Assembly: GCA_945925985.1 (NCBI GenBank)
Contig: CAMELV010000010.1
Span: 1-64,000 of the forward strand
DNA length: 64,000 nucleotides
Direction: 5' to 3'
DNA from: Comamonas sp. lk
GTDB lineage: Bacteria; Pseudomonadota; Gammaproteobacteria; Burkholderiales; Burkholderiaceae_C
In this document: piece by piece, positions 46,446 to 55,069 of the stretch
Numbering within the stretch: the stretch's first letter is position 1
Layout of the letters: each line of letters opens with the position of its first letter
Translations under genes and position numbers: made by a program
Notes under the pieces: generated by a model
Told to the model about the DNA's origin: nothing
Databases searched by the model: none
The model's input: only the letters and a program-made list of their open reading frames with translations

Positions 46446-47173
46446 GGCTTCTCCTGGTGGGATTGGGTGGACAGGGCCAGTTGCAGTAGCAGCCGCGCGA
46501 GGGCTGGCGCCTGCTCGATGGGGGTTTGATGGCCGGCCTCGTCCAGCCAGACCAGCTGGGCTGCCGGGATCAGGTCAGCGAGTTCCTGGGACAGGGGCGG
46601 TGGTGTGACCTTGTCCTCGCGCCCGCACACCACCAGCACCGGCTTCGCGAGGGTGGCCAGCATAGGCCGGTGATCGGACCGAGTCATGACGGCGCGGGTC
46701 TGCCGAATGGCGGTGGCGGCACCGACCTCATGCAGCATGCGGCGCATGCCGTCAACCCAGCCCGTGTTGGCCAGGCTGTTGGGGTGCAGGCTGAACGGAA
46801 TGATGCCATCCACTGTGCGGGCAAAGTTACGCTCGAATGCGCCAATGGTTTTTTCGCGCACCGCCAGGGTGTCAGCGGTTTCGATGGCGGCAGACGAGTC
46901 GACCAGCGCCAAGGCCTGAACTCGCTGGCCGTGCCGAGCCAGCAGCTCGACGGCCACATAGCCACCCATGGAAAAGCCGCAGACGGTCAGGCTGGCTTCA
47001 GTCGGCAAATCTGCCACCAGAGCCCAGGCATCGGCGGCCATGGCCGGGATCGAGTCTTGTGTCAGTACATCGGCCACACGCACATCCAGGGTCGGCTCCA
47101 GGTCGGCCCGCACGGCATCCCAGATCGCTCTGGTGTTGAGCATGCCGGGAATCAGCAGCAGCACGGGCTTCAT
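46442..47173 (-). CDS. alpha/beta hydrolase
   Basis: A 243-residue alpha/beta-hydrolase. Nucleophile elbow CGFSMGGYVAVE (Ser), acid in VCGREDKVTPP and the catalytic His in DEAGHQTPIEQAP. Size and motif spacing fit the MhpC/3-oxoadipate enol-lactonase-like group. It overlaps the flanking genes by 4 bp on each side. Could hydrolyse an ester, lactone or CoA thioester produced in the pathway. Confidence 0.9.
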   Translation of the reverse strand: MKPVLLLIPGMLNTRAIWDAVRADLEPTLDVRVADVLTQDSIPAMAADAWALVADLPTEASLTVCGFSMGGYVAVELLARHGQRVQALALVDSSAAIETADTLAVREKTIGAFERNFARTVDGIIPFSLHPNSLANTGWVDGMRRMLHEVGAATAIRQTRAVMTRSDHRPMLATLAKPVLVVCGREDKVTPPPLSQELADLIPAAQLVWLDEAGHQTPIEQAPALARLLLQLALSTQSHQEKP

Positions 47174-48909
47174 ACAGCCTCCGGGGCCAGCGCGCGGGCT
47201 TGTTCCCGCAGCTCGCGCTTGAGAATTTTGCCCACCGGATTGCGCGGCAGCGCATCAATCTGGAGCACATATTCGGGCAACTTATAAGCGGCTACGCGCT
47301 TTTGGTCGCGCAAGAACTGCACCAGATCACCCAGGGACACAGTCTGCCCTGGTGCGTTGACCACGCAGGCGCACAGCTTCTCGCCCAGTATCTGGTCGGG
47401 CACGCCCACCACCGCCACCTCCTGCACGCCGGGGCACGCCGCCAGCAGGCTTTCAATCTCTTCGCTGGAGATGTTCATACCGCCACGAATCACCAGGTCC
47501 TTCGACCTTCCCACATAGCGGTAGTACTGCAATTGGTCGCCGGCAATCTCGAACAGGTCACCGGTTCGGTAGAAGCCCTGTTCGTCGAAGGCGCGAGCCG
47601 TCAAGTCGGGGGCCTTGAAGTAGCCACTGAAGACTGTGGGCCCCTGAAAGCGCAATTCGCCGGGTTGACCGGCTTCAGTAATGTCGGCGCCACTGAGCAG
47701 GTCAACCAGTCTGGTTTTGATTTTTCGGGTGGTGGAGACGCTCCACTCGAGGCCTGGCACACCGACGCGAGGAAAGTACTGCGCGCGCATGGCTGGGTCA
47801 GGAATGTCAATGTCGCCGCCGGACAGTGCGGCGCCTTCATTGGAGCCAAAGTAGTTGACGATCTGCACCCCGTGCCGCTCGGCAAAACCACTCACCATCC
47901 ATTCTGAAAGTGGCGCCGAGCCTGAACCAATGCGTTTAAGGCGCTGAAAATCAATGCCGGCCAGCAGCCGGTTGTCTTGCAGCAGCATGTTCAGGATGGC
48001 AGGTGCTGCCACCGTGTAGTCGATGCGCTCTTCGCGCAATTGCTGCAGGAAGACGGACAAGCTGAAGGGTTGGTGTTGCACCACCGTGCCGCCCAGCACC
48101 AGCCAGGTGGCCAGAGCGCTCGAGAGGCCAGACATGTTGACCAACGGAAATGGGTTCAGCAGGCGCGCGCCAGGTTCAAGTTGGCCTGCCTCGATGATGC
48201 TGGGCGGCACAATCAGCCACTCATTGTGGCTGCGAGGTACCCCCTTGGGTGCTGCTTCTGTGCCCGAGGTCCAGCAGATGCTGAACACATCGTTGGCGGT
48301 GACGGCGGCGTCCCGTTCGGCCTGCGCCAGCTGTGCCTGGTGATCGGGGGTGAGTGCGTCGGGCCAGGCCGCTTCGATGCTGACCACGCCTGCCGGCGCA
48401 TCGGGGCCCCAGGCCAGCACCTTGGTCAGGCTGGCGTGTGCAGCGCCGAGTGCGCAGTACATGGCGGCGGCTTGATGGCTGTGGCCCATGCGGCCGATGT
48501 GGGTGAAGGTGATCGCGGCCGTGGCTGCAGTGATCGTCAGAATATGCGCCAGCTCATGTTCGCGGTACTGGGCTGGAACCGGTGTCACGATCAAACCCAG
48601 CCTGGCGCAGGCCAGGTAGACCACATACTGCTCCACGCCGTTGGGCAGATGAACCACCACGATGTCATCGCGACGCAGGCCCTGTTGCAACAACACCAGG
48701 CTGAATTTGTCGATGTCCTCAGCCAGTTGGTGCCAGCTCAGGCGCCGCTGCACACTATGGGCGAAATCACTGCGGTTGCAGGCGTCGACCACGGCCTCCG
48801 CATCGCCGCGCGCGCTGACCTGCTGCACAAACAGATCCCATAGCGTTTGCTGGCCCCACCATCCTTTTGCGGTGTAAGCGGCGATAGTTTCCGGCTGGAC
48901 CAGCAGCAT
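47170..48909 (-). CDS. AMP-forming acyl-CoA synthetase
   Basis: A 579-residue adenylate-forming ligase; ATG at 48909 lies one base after the carotenoid oxygenase stop. P-loop ICWTSGTEAAPKGVPRSH has Glu-Ala where most relatives have Thr-Gly. Motif II FYRTGDLFEIAGDQLQYY, hinge VGRSKDLVIRGGMNIS, and C-terminal LPRNPVGKILKREL with the catalytic Lys. The pattern resembles medium-chain/aryl acid ligases (cyclohexanecarboxylate or 4-coumarate type). Probably activates the acid produced by cleavage and aldehyde oxidation. Confidence 0.92.
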   Translation of the reverse strand: MLLVQPETIAAYTAKGWWGQQTLWDLFVQQVSARGDAEAVVDACNRSDFAHSVQRRLSWHQLAEDIDKFSLVLLQQGLRRDDIVVVHLPNGVEQYVVYLACARLGLIVTPVPAQYREHELAHILTITAATAAITFTHIGRMGHSHQAAAMYCALGAAHASLTKVLAWGPDAPAGVVSIEAAWPDALTPDHQAQLAQAERDAAVTANDVFSICWTSGTEAAPKGVPRSHNEWLIVPPSIIEAGQLEPGARLLNPFPLVNMSGLSSALATWLVLGGTVVQHQPFSLSVFLQQLREERIDYTVAAPAILNMLLQDNRLLAGIDFQRLKRIGSGSAPLSEWMVSGFAERHGVQIVNYFGSNEGAALSGGDIDIPDPAMRAQYFPRVGVPGLEWSVSTTRKIKTRLVDLLSGADITEAGQPGELRFQGPTVFSGYFKAPDLTARAFDEQGFYRTGDLFEIAGDQLQYYRYVGRSKDLVIRGGMNISSEEIESLLAACPGVQEVAVVGVPDQILGEKLCACVVNAPGQTVSLGDLVQFLRDQKRVAAYKLPEYVLQIDALPRNPVGKILKRELREQARALAPEAV

Positions 48910-48910
48910 C

Positions 48911-50356
48911 TCAGTAGCCGCGTGCCAGGCGTTCGCCGCTGACCCAGGTGGCGTGAAAGCCGTTGGGCACGCGTTGCGGCAGGCGGATACGGCAGACCGG
49001 GCCCTGGGCCACGTCATGCGCGTCAAAGATGGTGACCCACGAGCTTTTGCTTAGGTCGTCCCACATGAAACCGACCAGGTAACCATCGTCTTCGGCCTGC
49101 CAGTTGTCCTTGGGGGCGAAGGGGGCCTCACTGAACCACTTGTGCACGCCGGCGTGGTAGGTCGTGCAGCTGTCTTTTTCAAGGTCATAGCGGGCGAAGC
49201 CACAGAAGCGGGGGTCTTCGGCGCGGTTGCTGCGGCCCATCAGCACGTTCCAGGAGTAGCGGGTCTTGTGGCCCTGCATCCAGGAGTTGATCACCGGGAA
49301 CTCCTGGTTGATGATGTCGTCAATGACCCGCTCCTTGGTCTGCCCAGTGCGCAGATTGAAGCGCCACTCGTAGAACATGAAGTCATGCTCCAGGTTGGCC
49401 AGCATCTTGGGGAAGCGCTCCACGTCGACCTTGCCGCGCATGTCGGTCGGCAGCCTAAATGGGGTACCGGTCATCACAATCTCGGTGCCGCCCTGGCCGT
49501 CGTCTTCTTCCCAGGCGTTGGACACGTGGTACATGTAGGTCGGGTTGGCCTCGAACCAGCGGATTTGATCCGGCGTGCCATGGCGCGGTACCACGCCAAA
49601 GCGCGAGGGCAGCGTGTGGTGAAACTTGAGCTTGTGCCGGCCGGCGGCAAACGCGTCCATGTCATAGAACAGCGGCAGGTCGTGCAGGATGGTGTAGTTG
49701 GGCGTGATCGCCATGTCGTGCGGCAGGCGCGGCCCGGGCAACTGCACCGGCATGAAGGTCTTGAGCTGGCCCAGACGGTCCATCACGCCATAGTGCATGT
49801 AGGGCGCCTCCTTGCCATAGGCAAAAAACAGGAACTCGCCGGTACGTTCATCGACCCGCGAATGGGCCGAAATCGGCAGGCCCACCAGCCGCGGGTCGAC
49901 CGGCAGCCGACCGACGGTGGACAGGTCGCCCGGTCGGCACTGGTAGACCGAGCCGCCCAAGTACCACATCGACACCAGGTGCCCGGCGTAGTACTTGACA
50001 TCGGTGTTGGAGGTGTTCTTGATCGGCATGTCAGGCCGGTCTTTGCGCGGCGGGTCCTTGATGCCCTGCCACAGCGCCGTGCCTGCGCTGAGTTCTTCTT
50101 GTAGGCTGTCGGTCATGACCCAGCGGTTTTGGTACTGTGCTTTGCCATTGGCGAAGCGCACGGCGTGCAGCATGCCGTCGCCGTCAAACCAGTGGTAGCG
50201 GCCGGGCGCCTCGAAACGGCGGTTAGGGCCGTTTCGCACGTACATGCCGGTCAGGTCCTTCGGGATTTCGCCCTCGATATCGGTCAGGTCGAGCGTTAGC
50301 TCTTGGTCGATCGGCGCAAAGCCGCCATTCAGGACCGGGATTTCGTTGTAGCCCAT
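48911..50356 (-). CDS. carotenoid cleavage oxygenase family protein (first copy in operon)
   Basis: A 481-residue non-heme Fe(II) dioxygenase. All four iron ligands fit consensus: ISAHSRVDERTGEFLFF, LPHDMAITPNYTILHD, YMYHVSNAWEEDD and NGFHATWVSGE. N-terminal IPKDLTGMYVRNGPN and WFDGDGMLHAVRF are classical CCO motifs. The better preserved of the two paralogues. Predicted to cleave an alkene bond between two conjugated carbons; known substrates of the family include apocarotenals, stilbenes and isoeugenol. Confidence 0.93.
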   Translation of the reverse strand: MGYNEIPVLNGGFAPIDQELTLDLTDIEGEIPKDLTGMYVRNGPNRRFEAPGRYHWFDGDGMLHAVRFANGKAQYQNRWVMTDSLQEELSAGTALWQGIKDPPRKDRPDMPIKNTSNTDVKYYAGHLVSMWYLGGSVYQCRPGDLSTVGRLPVDPRLVGLPISAHSRVDERTGEFLFFAYGKEAPYMHYGVMDRLGQLKTFMPVQLPGPRLPHDMAITPNYTILHDLPLFYDMDAFAAGRHKLKFHHTLPSRFGVVPRHGTPDQIRWFEANPTYMYHVSNAWEEDDGQGGTEIVMTGTPFRLPTDMRGKVDVERFPKMLANLEHDFMFYEWRFNLRTGQTKERVIDDIINQEFPVINSWMQGHKTRYSWNVLMGRSNRAEDPRFCGFARYDLEKDSCTTYHAGVHKWFSEAPFAPKDNWQAEDDGYLVGFMWDDLSKSSWVTIFDAHDVAQGPVCRIRLPQRVPNGFHATWVSGERLARGY

Positions 50357-50367
50357 GGTTGATTCCT

Positions 50368-52086
50368 CTACTTGGAGTTAATTGCGGCATCAGCCCGGGC
50401 GGGCCGACGCGATTGGGTGACACAGAAGCGGTTGGCCACAAAGGCCAGGTGCGTCAGGGCGGCGTTACCGGCGGGGTTCAGCCCGGTGACGTGGTAATCA
50501 CTGTAGGCGGCGGCAAAATTGAGCGGCATGGCGCCGGTCAGGTTGATCGTGAGTTGGGCGCCGGCGCGGGCGTAGGCGTCCTGCGCCTGGGTGATGTAGG
50601 CCTCGTCGGTGGCATACACAAAAGCTGTGAGCCCGCCGAATTCACGCACATCGCGTGTGGCCTGGGCCAGCGCATCATCGGCGTCGTCGCAGGCGATCAC
50701 AAAGCTGACCGGGCCAAAGCGTTCTTCGCCGTACAGGTCGCGCTCGGCCTTGCTGACCTTGAGCATCAGTGGTGTGCTGGTGCGGGCATCTGGCCATTCC
50801 GGGTGCGGGTAGGCTTGCGGCGCCAACAAGACCTGGCCGCGCTGCGCGCCTTGGCCATGCAACTGCGCCAGCAACGCCAAAGTCTGCTGTGACTGGACAG
50901 TGGCCAATATCATCGCGGCTTTTTTCGGGTCTCGCGTCAAGGCGGCTACCGCCTCCGCCAGTCGCCGCGCCACCTCATCCAGGCTGACCAGGCCCTGTGG
51001 TGTTTGCACCCCGGCAGCCGGCACATAGATGTTTTGCGGGCTGGTGCACATTTGGGCACTGAACAGGCACAGTGTGGTGGCCAGACTGCGCACCACTGCG
51101 TCCAGATCGGTGACCGATGCCAGCACCACCGTGTTGCAGCCGGCGGTCTCGGTAAAGCTCAGCGCCGGGTGGGCGTTTTGCTCTACCCACTGGCCAAAGC
51201 GCACGCTGCCGGTGAAGTCGACCATCGCCGTGGCCGGGTGCTTGACCAATTGCTTGCCAATCGGCGCGGCCTGGCTGTCCAGGGCCAGAGTGACCAGGTT
51301 CGGGTCAAAACCCGCTGCCTGCAACACTTGCCGGAACACGCGCACCGTCAGTGCCATGGGCAACACGGTGGCCGGGTGCGGCTTGACGATGACGGCGTTG
51401 CCGGTGGCCAGGCTGGCCATCATCGACGGCCAGGCGTTCCAGGTCGGGAAGCTGGCACAAGAAAAACAGACTGCGACGCCGCGCGGCACCAGCCGGTAGG
51501 TCTTGTCGAGCACGATGGTCGAGGGGCCAAACTGCCGCTCCCAGCGGGCTTGCGGCGCAACAGCATGCTGCGCTTGGTGGGCATAGACCAGGGCCTCAAT
51601 GGCCCGGTCGAGCGCATTCACGCCGGAGCCGGCATAGGCCATGTTGAAGCTTTGGCCAGCGGTGTGCATCACGGCGTTCACGATGTCAAACAGGTGCTCG
51701 CGGTAGATCGTTTCCACCACCTCCAGCAACAGGCCGATGCGCTCGTCGATCGGTGCCCGGGCCCAGTCGGTTATGGCCTTGCTTGCCGCTTTGAATAGCT
51801 GGTCTGGATCGGCCTGCGGGTAGAGGATGCCCAGCGGGCGCTGCGTGTAGGGGGAAATTTCTTCGCCCAGGGTGCCAACGGTGCCAGGTTGGGCAAGGTC
51901 AAAGTGGTGGGGCTGGTCCTGACCGAGACGGGCGCTGAAGGTCGCCAGACCTTTGGCTTGAGCGGTTTCGGCGTCCGGGTATTTGCCAGGCAGTTCTGGG
52001 AAGGGGCTCCAGCAGTCTCGCTGGGCGCAGGCCAACTGCGCCCGCTTGAACCGCGCCTGGTGGGTTTTGAAGTAGCTGTTTGTCAT
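50368..52086 (-). CDS. PaaN-like aldehyde dehydrogenase superfamily protein
   Basis: A ~572-residue ALDH-superfamily protein closest to PaaN of phenylacetate clusters. ATG at 52086 (MTNSYFKTHQARFKRAQ) follows the lipocalin-like stop by 2 bp. Seen: CASFPTWNAWPSMMASLATGNAVIVKPHP, shown in part, SFTETAGCN with the general-base Glu, and the catalytic Cys in LFSAQMCTSPQNIYVP. No other paa gene is nearby, so a role in phenylacetate breakdown is doubtful; here it more likely oxidises an aldehyde made by the oxygenases. Confidence 0.85.
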   Translation of the reverse strand: MTNSYFKTHQARFKRAQLACAQRDCWSPFPELPGKYPDAETAQAKGLATFSARLGQDQPHHFDLAQPGTVGTLGEEISPYTQRPLGILYPQADPDQLFKAASKAITDWARAPIDERIGLLLEVVETIYREHLFDIVNAVMHTAGQSFNMAYAGSGVNALDRAIEALVYAHQAQHAVAPQARWERQFGPSTIVLDKTYRLVPRGVAVCFSCASFPTWNAWPSMMASLATGNAVIVKPHPATVLPMALTVRVFRQVLQAAGFDPNLVTLALDSQAAPIGKQLVKHPATAMVDFTGSVRFGQWVEQNAHPALSFTETAGCNTVVLASVTDLDAVVRSLATTLCLFSAQMCTSPQNIYVPAAGVQTPQGLVSLDEVARRLAEAVAALTRDPKKAAMILATVQSQQTLALLAQLHGQGAQRGQVLLAPQAYPHPEWPDARTSTPLMLKVSKAERDLYGEERFGPVSFVIACDDADDALAQATRDVREFGGLTAFVYATDEAYITQAQDAYARAGAQLTINLTGAMPLNFAAAYSDYHVTGLNPAGNAALTHLAFVANRFCVTQSRRPARADAAINSK

Positions 52087-52088
52087 GT

Positions 52089-52547
52089 TCAGGGGCTGCG
52101 CTGCCACAGCAGTCGGTGATGGCGGGCTACTGCCGAGCCGGGCATGGTGTCAGAGGCCGACAGGGCCAACTGGCCGGGCGCTGGCCAGTCGATCCAGCGG
52201 ACTTGTTCGGTGCCGACAAAATTGGGGTTCAGCGAATGGGTGACGCTGTGCACCACCTGCAGCCGGCCGTCCTGACTTTGGACACGGTAGCGACCGGCGT
52301 ATTGGAAAAAACTCTCAAAAGCGGCCAGCCGCTCCGCCACCGGGGCACTGCGCACGCTCTCGGACGATAATTTGGCCCGATTGGCCTGGGCAATGCAGGC
52401 GCTCATGCTGCCGTCGTGGGTGTAGAGGATCATGCCGGTGGCTGCGGCGCCAAAGGGCAGCGTCGGTGCGCGGCCATCCCCGTAACTGATGTCCCAACGC
52501 ACCAAATGCCATGTGCCGACCAAGGGATTACCCGAATCACCCAACAC
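52089..52547 (-). CDS. lipocalin-like domain protein
   Basis: A 152-residue soluble protein with a lipocalin-like (lipocalin_5) barrel: NPLVGTWHLVRWDISYGDG, then GMILYTHDGSMSACIAQANR. Start GTG at 52547 with AAGGA eight bases upstream; longer in-frame extensions run through the promoter region. No signal peptide. Proteins of this type often sit in aromatic or polyketide clusters and may bind or isomerise a hydrophobic intermediate. First gene of the twelve-gene operon. Confidence 0.75.
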   Translation of the reverse strand: MLGDSGNPLVGTWHLVRWDISYGDGRAPTLPFGAAATGMILYTHDGSMSACIAQANRAKLSSESVRSAPVAERLAAFESFFQYAGRYRVQSQDGRLQVVHSVTHSLNPNFVGTEQVRWIDWPAPGQLALSASDTMPGSAVARHHRLLWQRSP

Positions 52548-52802
52548 TGTTCCTATCCTTACTTTCTTAGTTGGACTGATGTTAAGCGGTTTTTGTGGGC
52601 TTTGACAAGCATCTGGGCCAGTCTTGGCGGTCACCTTGGCGTCAATCGGGTAGCCTGACGTACCCGCTCGGCGCCTATCCGGCCCCACCGCTTTTCAGCG
52701 GAGTACAGTCAGCCTGGGCGCACCAAGCGGCGGCGGCAATACAAGCAAGGCTCGTACCTGCAGGGGTGTCACCGCTACTGCGCCAACCCAAGGAAGAAAC
52801 CC
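52548..52802. promoter_or_regulatory. divergent promoter region
   Basis: A 255-bp gene-free stretch separates the start of the carotenoid-oxygenase operon from the metallophosphoesterase gene. The part next to the operon is AT-richer; it holds CTTAGTTGG (52566-52574), which resembles CTTAGTCTGG at 38630-38639 and lies at the same 19-nt distance from the first start codon. No convincing sigma-70 box pair or RNA gene was recognised. Confidence 0.4.
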
Positions 52803-53555
52803 ATGAAACTGGCCATGATGTCTGATATTCACGCCAACATCCAGGCGCTGGACGCCTGCCTGGCCCATGCCCAGAACCAGGGGGCCACCCACTATGCTTT
52901 TCTGGGCGACCTGGTCGGTTATGGTGCCGACCCGGCGGCCGTGGTGCAGCGGGTGCAGACCCTGGCCGCAGCCGGCGCCTGGGTGCTTAAGGGCAACCAC
53001 GATGCATTGGCGGTCAGCCCGCCGGTCGACGCCAAGTCTATGGGCGACAGTACGGCAGACTGGACGCACCGGCAACTGGACCCCGGGCAGCGGCAGTTTC
53101 TGCATCAGCTGCCACTCAGCCGCCAGGAGGGGGCTCTGCTATTGGTGCACGCCACTGCAGACCAGCCAGAGCTTTGGCGCTATGTCTACGACGCACGTGC
53201 TGCTGGTGCCAGCCTGGATGCGGCGGCCCGCCTGCCTGCCGTGCGTTATGTGTTTGGCGGTCATGTGCATGCCCAGACCCTGTATTACCGCGGCGGCGGA
53301 TCGGGCTTGATGAAGTTCATTCCCACACCGGGCGTGGCTGTGTCTTTGCCGGGCCATCGGCACTGGTTGGCCACCATCGGCTCAGTGGGGCAGCCCCGCG
53401 ATGGCAACCCGCTCTCCAAGTACGCCATCTTCGATACCCAGCGCTTGCAGCTGATGTTTCATCGCGTCGATTACGACCACCACGCCGCAGCGCAGGCCAT
53501 CCGCCGGGCCGAGTTGCCGGCTTTTTTTGCAGACCGTCTGGAGTCGGCGCTGTGA
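52803..53555 (+). CDS. metallophosphoesterase
   Basis: A 250-residue calcineurin-like phosphoesterase. The metal-binding pattern is complete: SDIHANIQAL, FLGDLVGYG, KGNHDAL and FGGHVHAQ. This compact form (YfcE/diadenosine tetraphosphatase-like) hydrolyses phosphomono- or diesters, or phosphoproteins. AAGGAAG precedes the ATG. The stop overlaps the start of a Ser/Thr kinase-UspA gene by GTGA, so the two are translated together; it may be the opposing phosphatase. Confidence 0.9.
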   Translation: MKLAMMSDIHANIQALDACLAHAQNQGATHYAFLGDLVGYGADPAAVVQRVQTLAAAGAWVLKGNHDALAVSPPVDAKSMGDSTADWTHRQLDPGQRQFLHQLPLSRQEGALLLVHATADQPELWRYVYDARAAGASLDAAARLPAVRYVFGGHVHAQTLYYRGGGSGLMKFIPTPGVAVSLPGHRHWLATIGSVGQPRDGNPLSKYAIFDTQRLQLMFHRVDYDHHAAAQAIRRAELPAFFADRLESAL

Positions 53556-55027
53556 AATTGCTGGAGCCGGGTGCCGAGCTGGACGGCTTCACCGTCGAGG
53601 CCTGCATTCATGCCGGCGGCATGGCGCACATTTACCGGGTGCGCTACAGCCAGGGCGAGCGGGACCCCGGCTTTGCGCTGGCGATGAAGGTCCCGCGCAT
53701 GACCGCGGGTGATGGCGCGGAAAACATTGTCAGCTTTGAGGTGGAGCACCAACTGCTGCAACTGCTGACGGGCCCCCACGTGCCGCGTTTTGTGGCGGCG
53801 GGTGACCTGGACAAGGTGCCATATCTGGTGATGGAATACCTCACCGGCCAGACCTTGGCGCATTGGAGTGAGGCCACTGAGCCGCTGGCGGTGGCCGAAC
53901 TGGCCAGCCTGGGCGCTGCCATGGCCACCGCCGCGCACAGCCTGCACCAGCAGAATGCGGTCCACCTGGATCTCAAGCCCGCCAATGTGCTGGTTCGCCC
54001 GGACGGCCAGGTGGTGTTGCTCGATTTTGGGCTGTCGTGCAGCGCCCTCTACCCGGATCTGCTGGCCGAGCAGTTGCGCAAGGCGGTTGGATCGCCCGCC
54101 TGGATGGCGCCCGAGCAGGTGGTGGGCGTGCGGGGCGACCCGCGCAGCGACATCTTTGCCATGGGGGTCATGCTGTACCAACTGGCCACCCACGCGTTGC
54201 CGTTTGGCGAGCCCCGCACCGCGGGCGGACTGCGCCAGCGGCTGTGGATGGACCCCCGGCCGCCGCGCGGCTTGCGGCCAGACTTGCCCGAGTGGTTGCA
54301 AGAGGTGATTCTGCGATGTCTGGAACCCGAGGCGGCCCGGCGTTACCCATCAGCCGCACACCTGGCCTTTGATTTGCGGCACCCGGAACAAGTCAAGGTG
54401 ACCGAGCGCGGGCGCAAGCTCAAGGGCACCGGCTTTGGCGCCCATGCCCGACGCTGGTTCAAGGCAGCCGGCATGCACTACCAGCCCAGCCCACTGCCGG
54501 CGCGGCAGGCCGAAGACGTGCCCATCGTCATGGTGGCCTTGCCGCACAAAGACGTGAGTGACGCCACGCTGTACTCCCTGCGCCAGGCGGTGGCCCGCTC
54601 CCTGGGTACCCGGCCCGGCGCGCAGTTGGCCTGCGTCACCGTGATTTCGTCCGGGCAGACCGATGCCAGCAGCGACGACACCAGCGAAACCAGCGTCCAC
54701 CGCCGCTACCTGACCACTCTGCGCCACTGGGCCGAGCCGCTGGATTTGTCAGGGCACCAGGTCTCTTACCATGTGCTCGAATCGGGCGATGTGGCGCAGG
54801 CTTTGCTGGCCTATGCCCGCGGCAACGCGGTCAGTGCCATCGTCATGGGCGCGGCTACCCATGGCCTGATGACCCAGCGGCTGCTGGCCACGGTGCCTAT
54901 CAAGGTGGCCATGGACGCCCCCTGCACGGTAATTTTGGTCAAGCAGGCCCTGCCCTTTGAGCGCCCGCAGGAGCAGGCGGCCAAGCTCAAACCCATCTGG
55001 AACCCCGACCGCGATGCACCGTTCTAG
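53552..55027 (+). CDS. Hanks-type Ser/Thr kinase fused to a universal stress protein domain
   Basis: A 491-residue cytoplasmic protein with start GTG 53552, overlapping the phosphatase stop. Kinase (residues ~10-280): Gly-rich HAGGMAHIYRV, ATP-anchoring Lys in LAMKVPR, catalytic loop HLDLKPANVL (Leu replaces the Arg of HRD), DFG, and GSPAWMAPEQ. A basic linker leads to a UspA domain (~325-470; SAIVMGAATHGLM with a nucleotide-binding GAxxHG-like loop). No membrane segment or PASTA repeats. Non-RD kinases need no activation-loop phosphorylation. Likely a stress-signalling kinase; targets unknown. Confidence 0.9.
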   Translation: MKLLEPGAELDGFTVEACIHAGGMAHIYRVRYSQGERDPGFALAMKVPRMTAGDGAENIVSFEVEHQLLQLLTGPHVPRFVAAGDLDKVPYLVMEYLTGQTLAHWSEATEPLAVAELASLGAAMATAAHSLHQQNAVHLDLKPANVLVRPDGQVVLLDFGLSCSALYPDLLAEQLRKAVGSPAWMAPEQVVGVRGDPRSDIFAMGVMLYQLATHALPFGEPRTAGGLRQRLWMDPRPPRGLRPDLPEWLQEVILRCLEPEAARRYPSAAHLAFDLRHPEQVKVTERGRKLKGTGFGAHARRWFKAAGMHYQPSPLPARQAEDVPIVMVALPHKDVSDATLYSLRQAVARSLGTRPGAQLACVTVISSGQTDASSDDTSETSVHRRYLTTLRHWAEPLDLSGHQVSYHVLESGDVAQALLAYARGNAVSAIVMGAATHGLMTQRLLATVPIKVAMDAPCTVILVKQALPFERPQEQAAKLKPIWNPDRDAPF

Positions 55028-55069
55028 GCTGGCACCGGGCGCTGATGGCACAGGCCCGACAATGCGGCG

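Noticed and set aside
50368-52086. Phenylacetate (paa) degradation locus
   Set aside because: Only a PaaN-like ALDH is present; no paaABCDE, paaG, paaZ or paaK neighbours, so the operon is better read around the carotenoid oxygenases.
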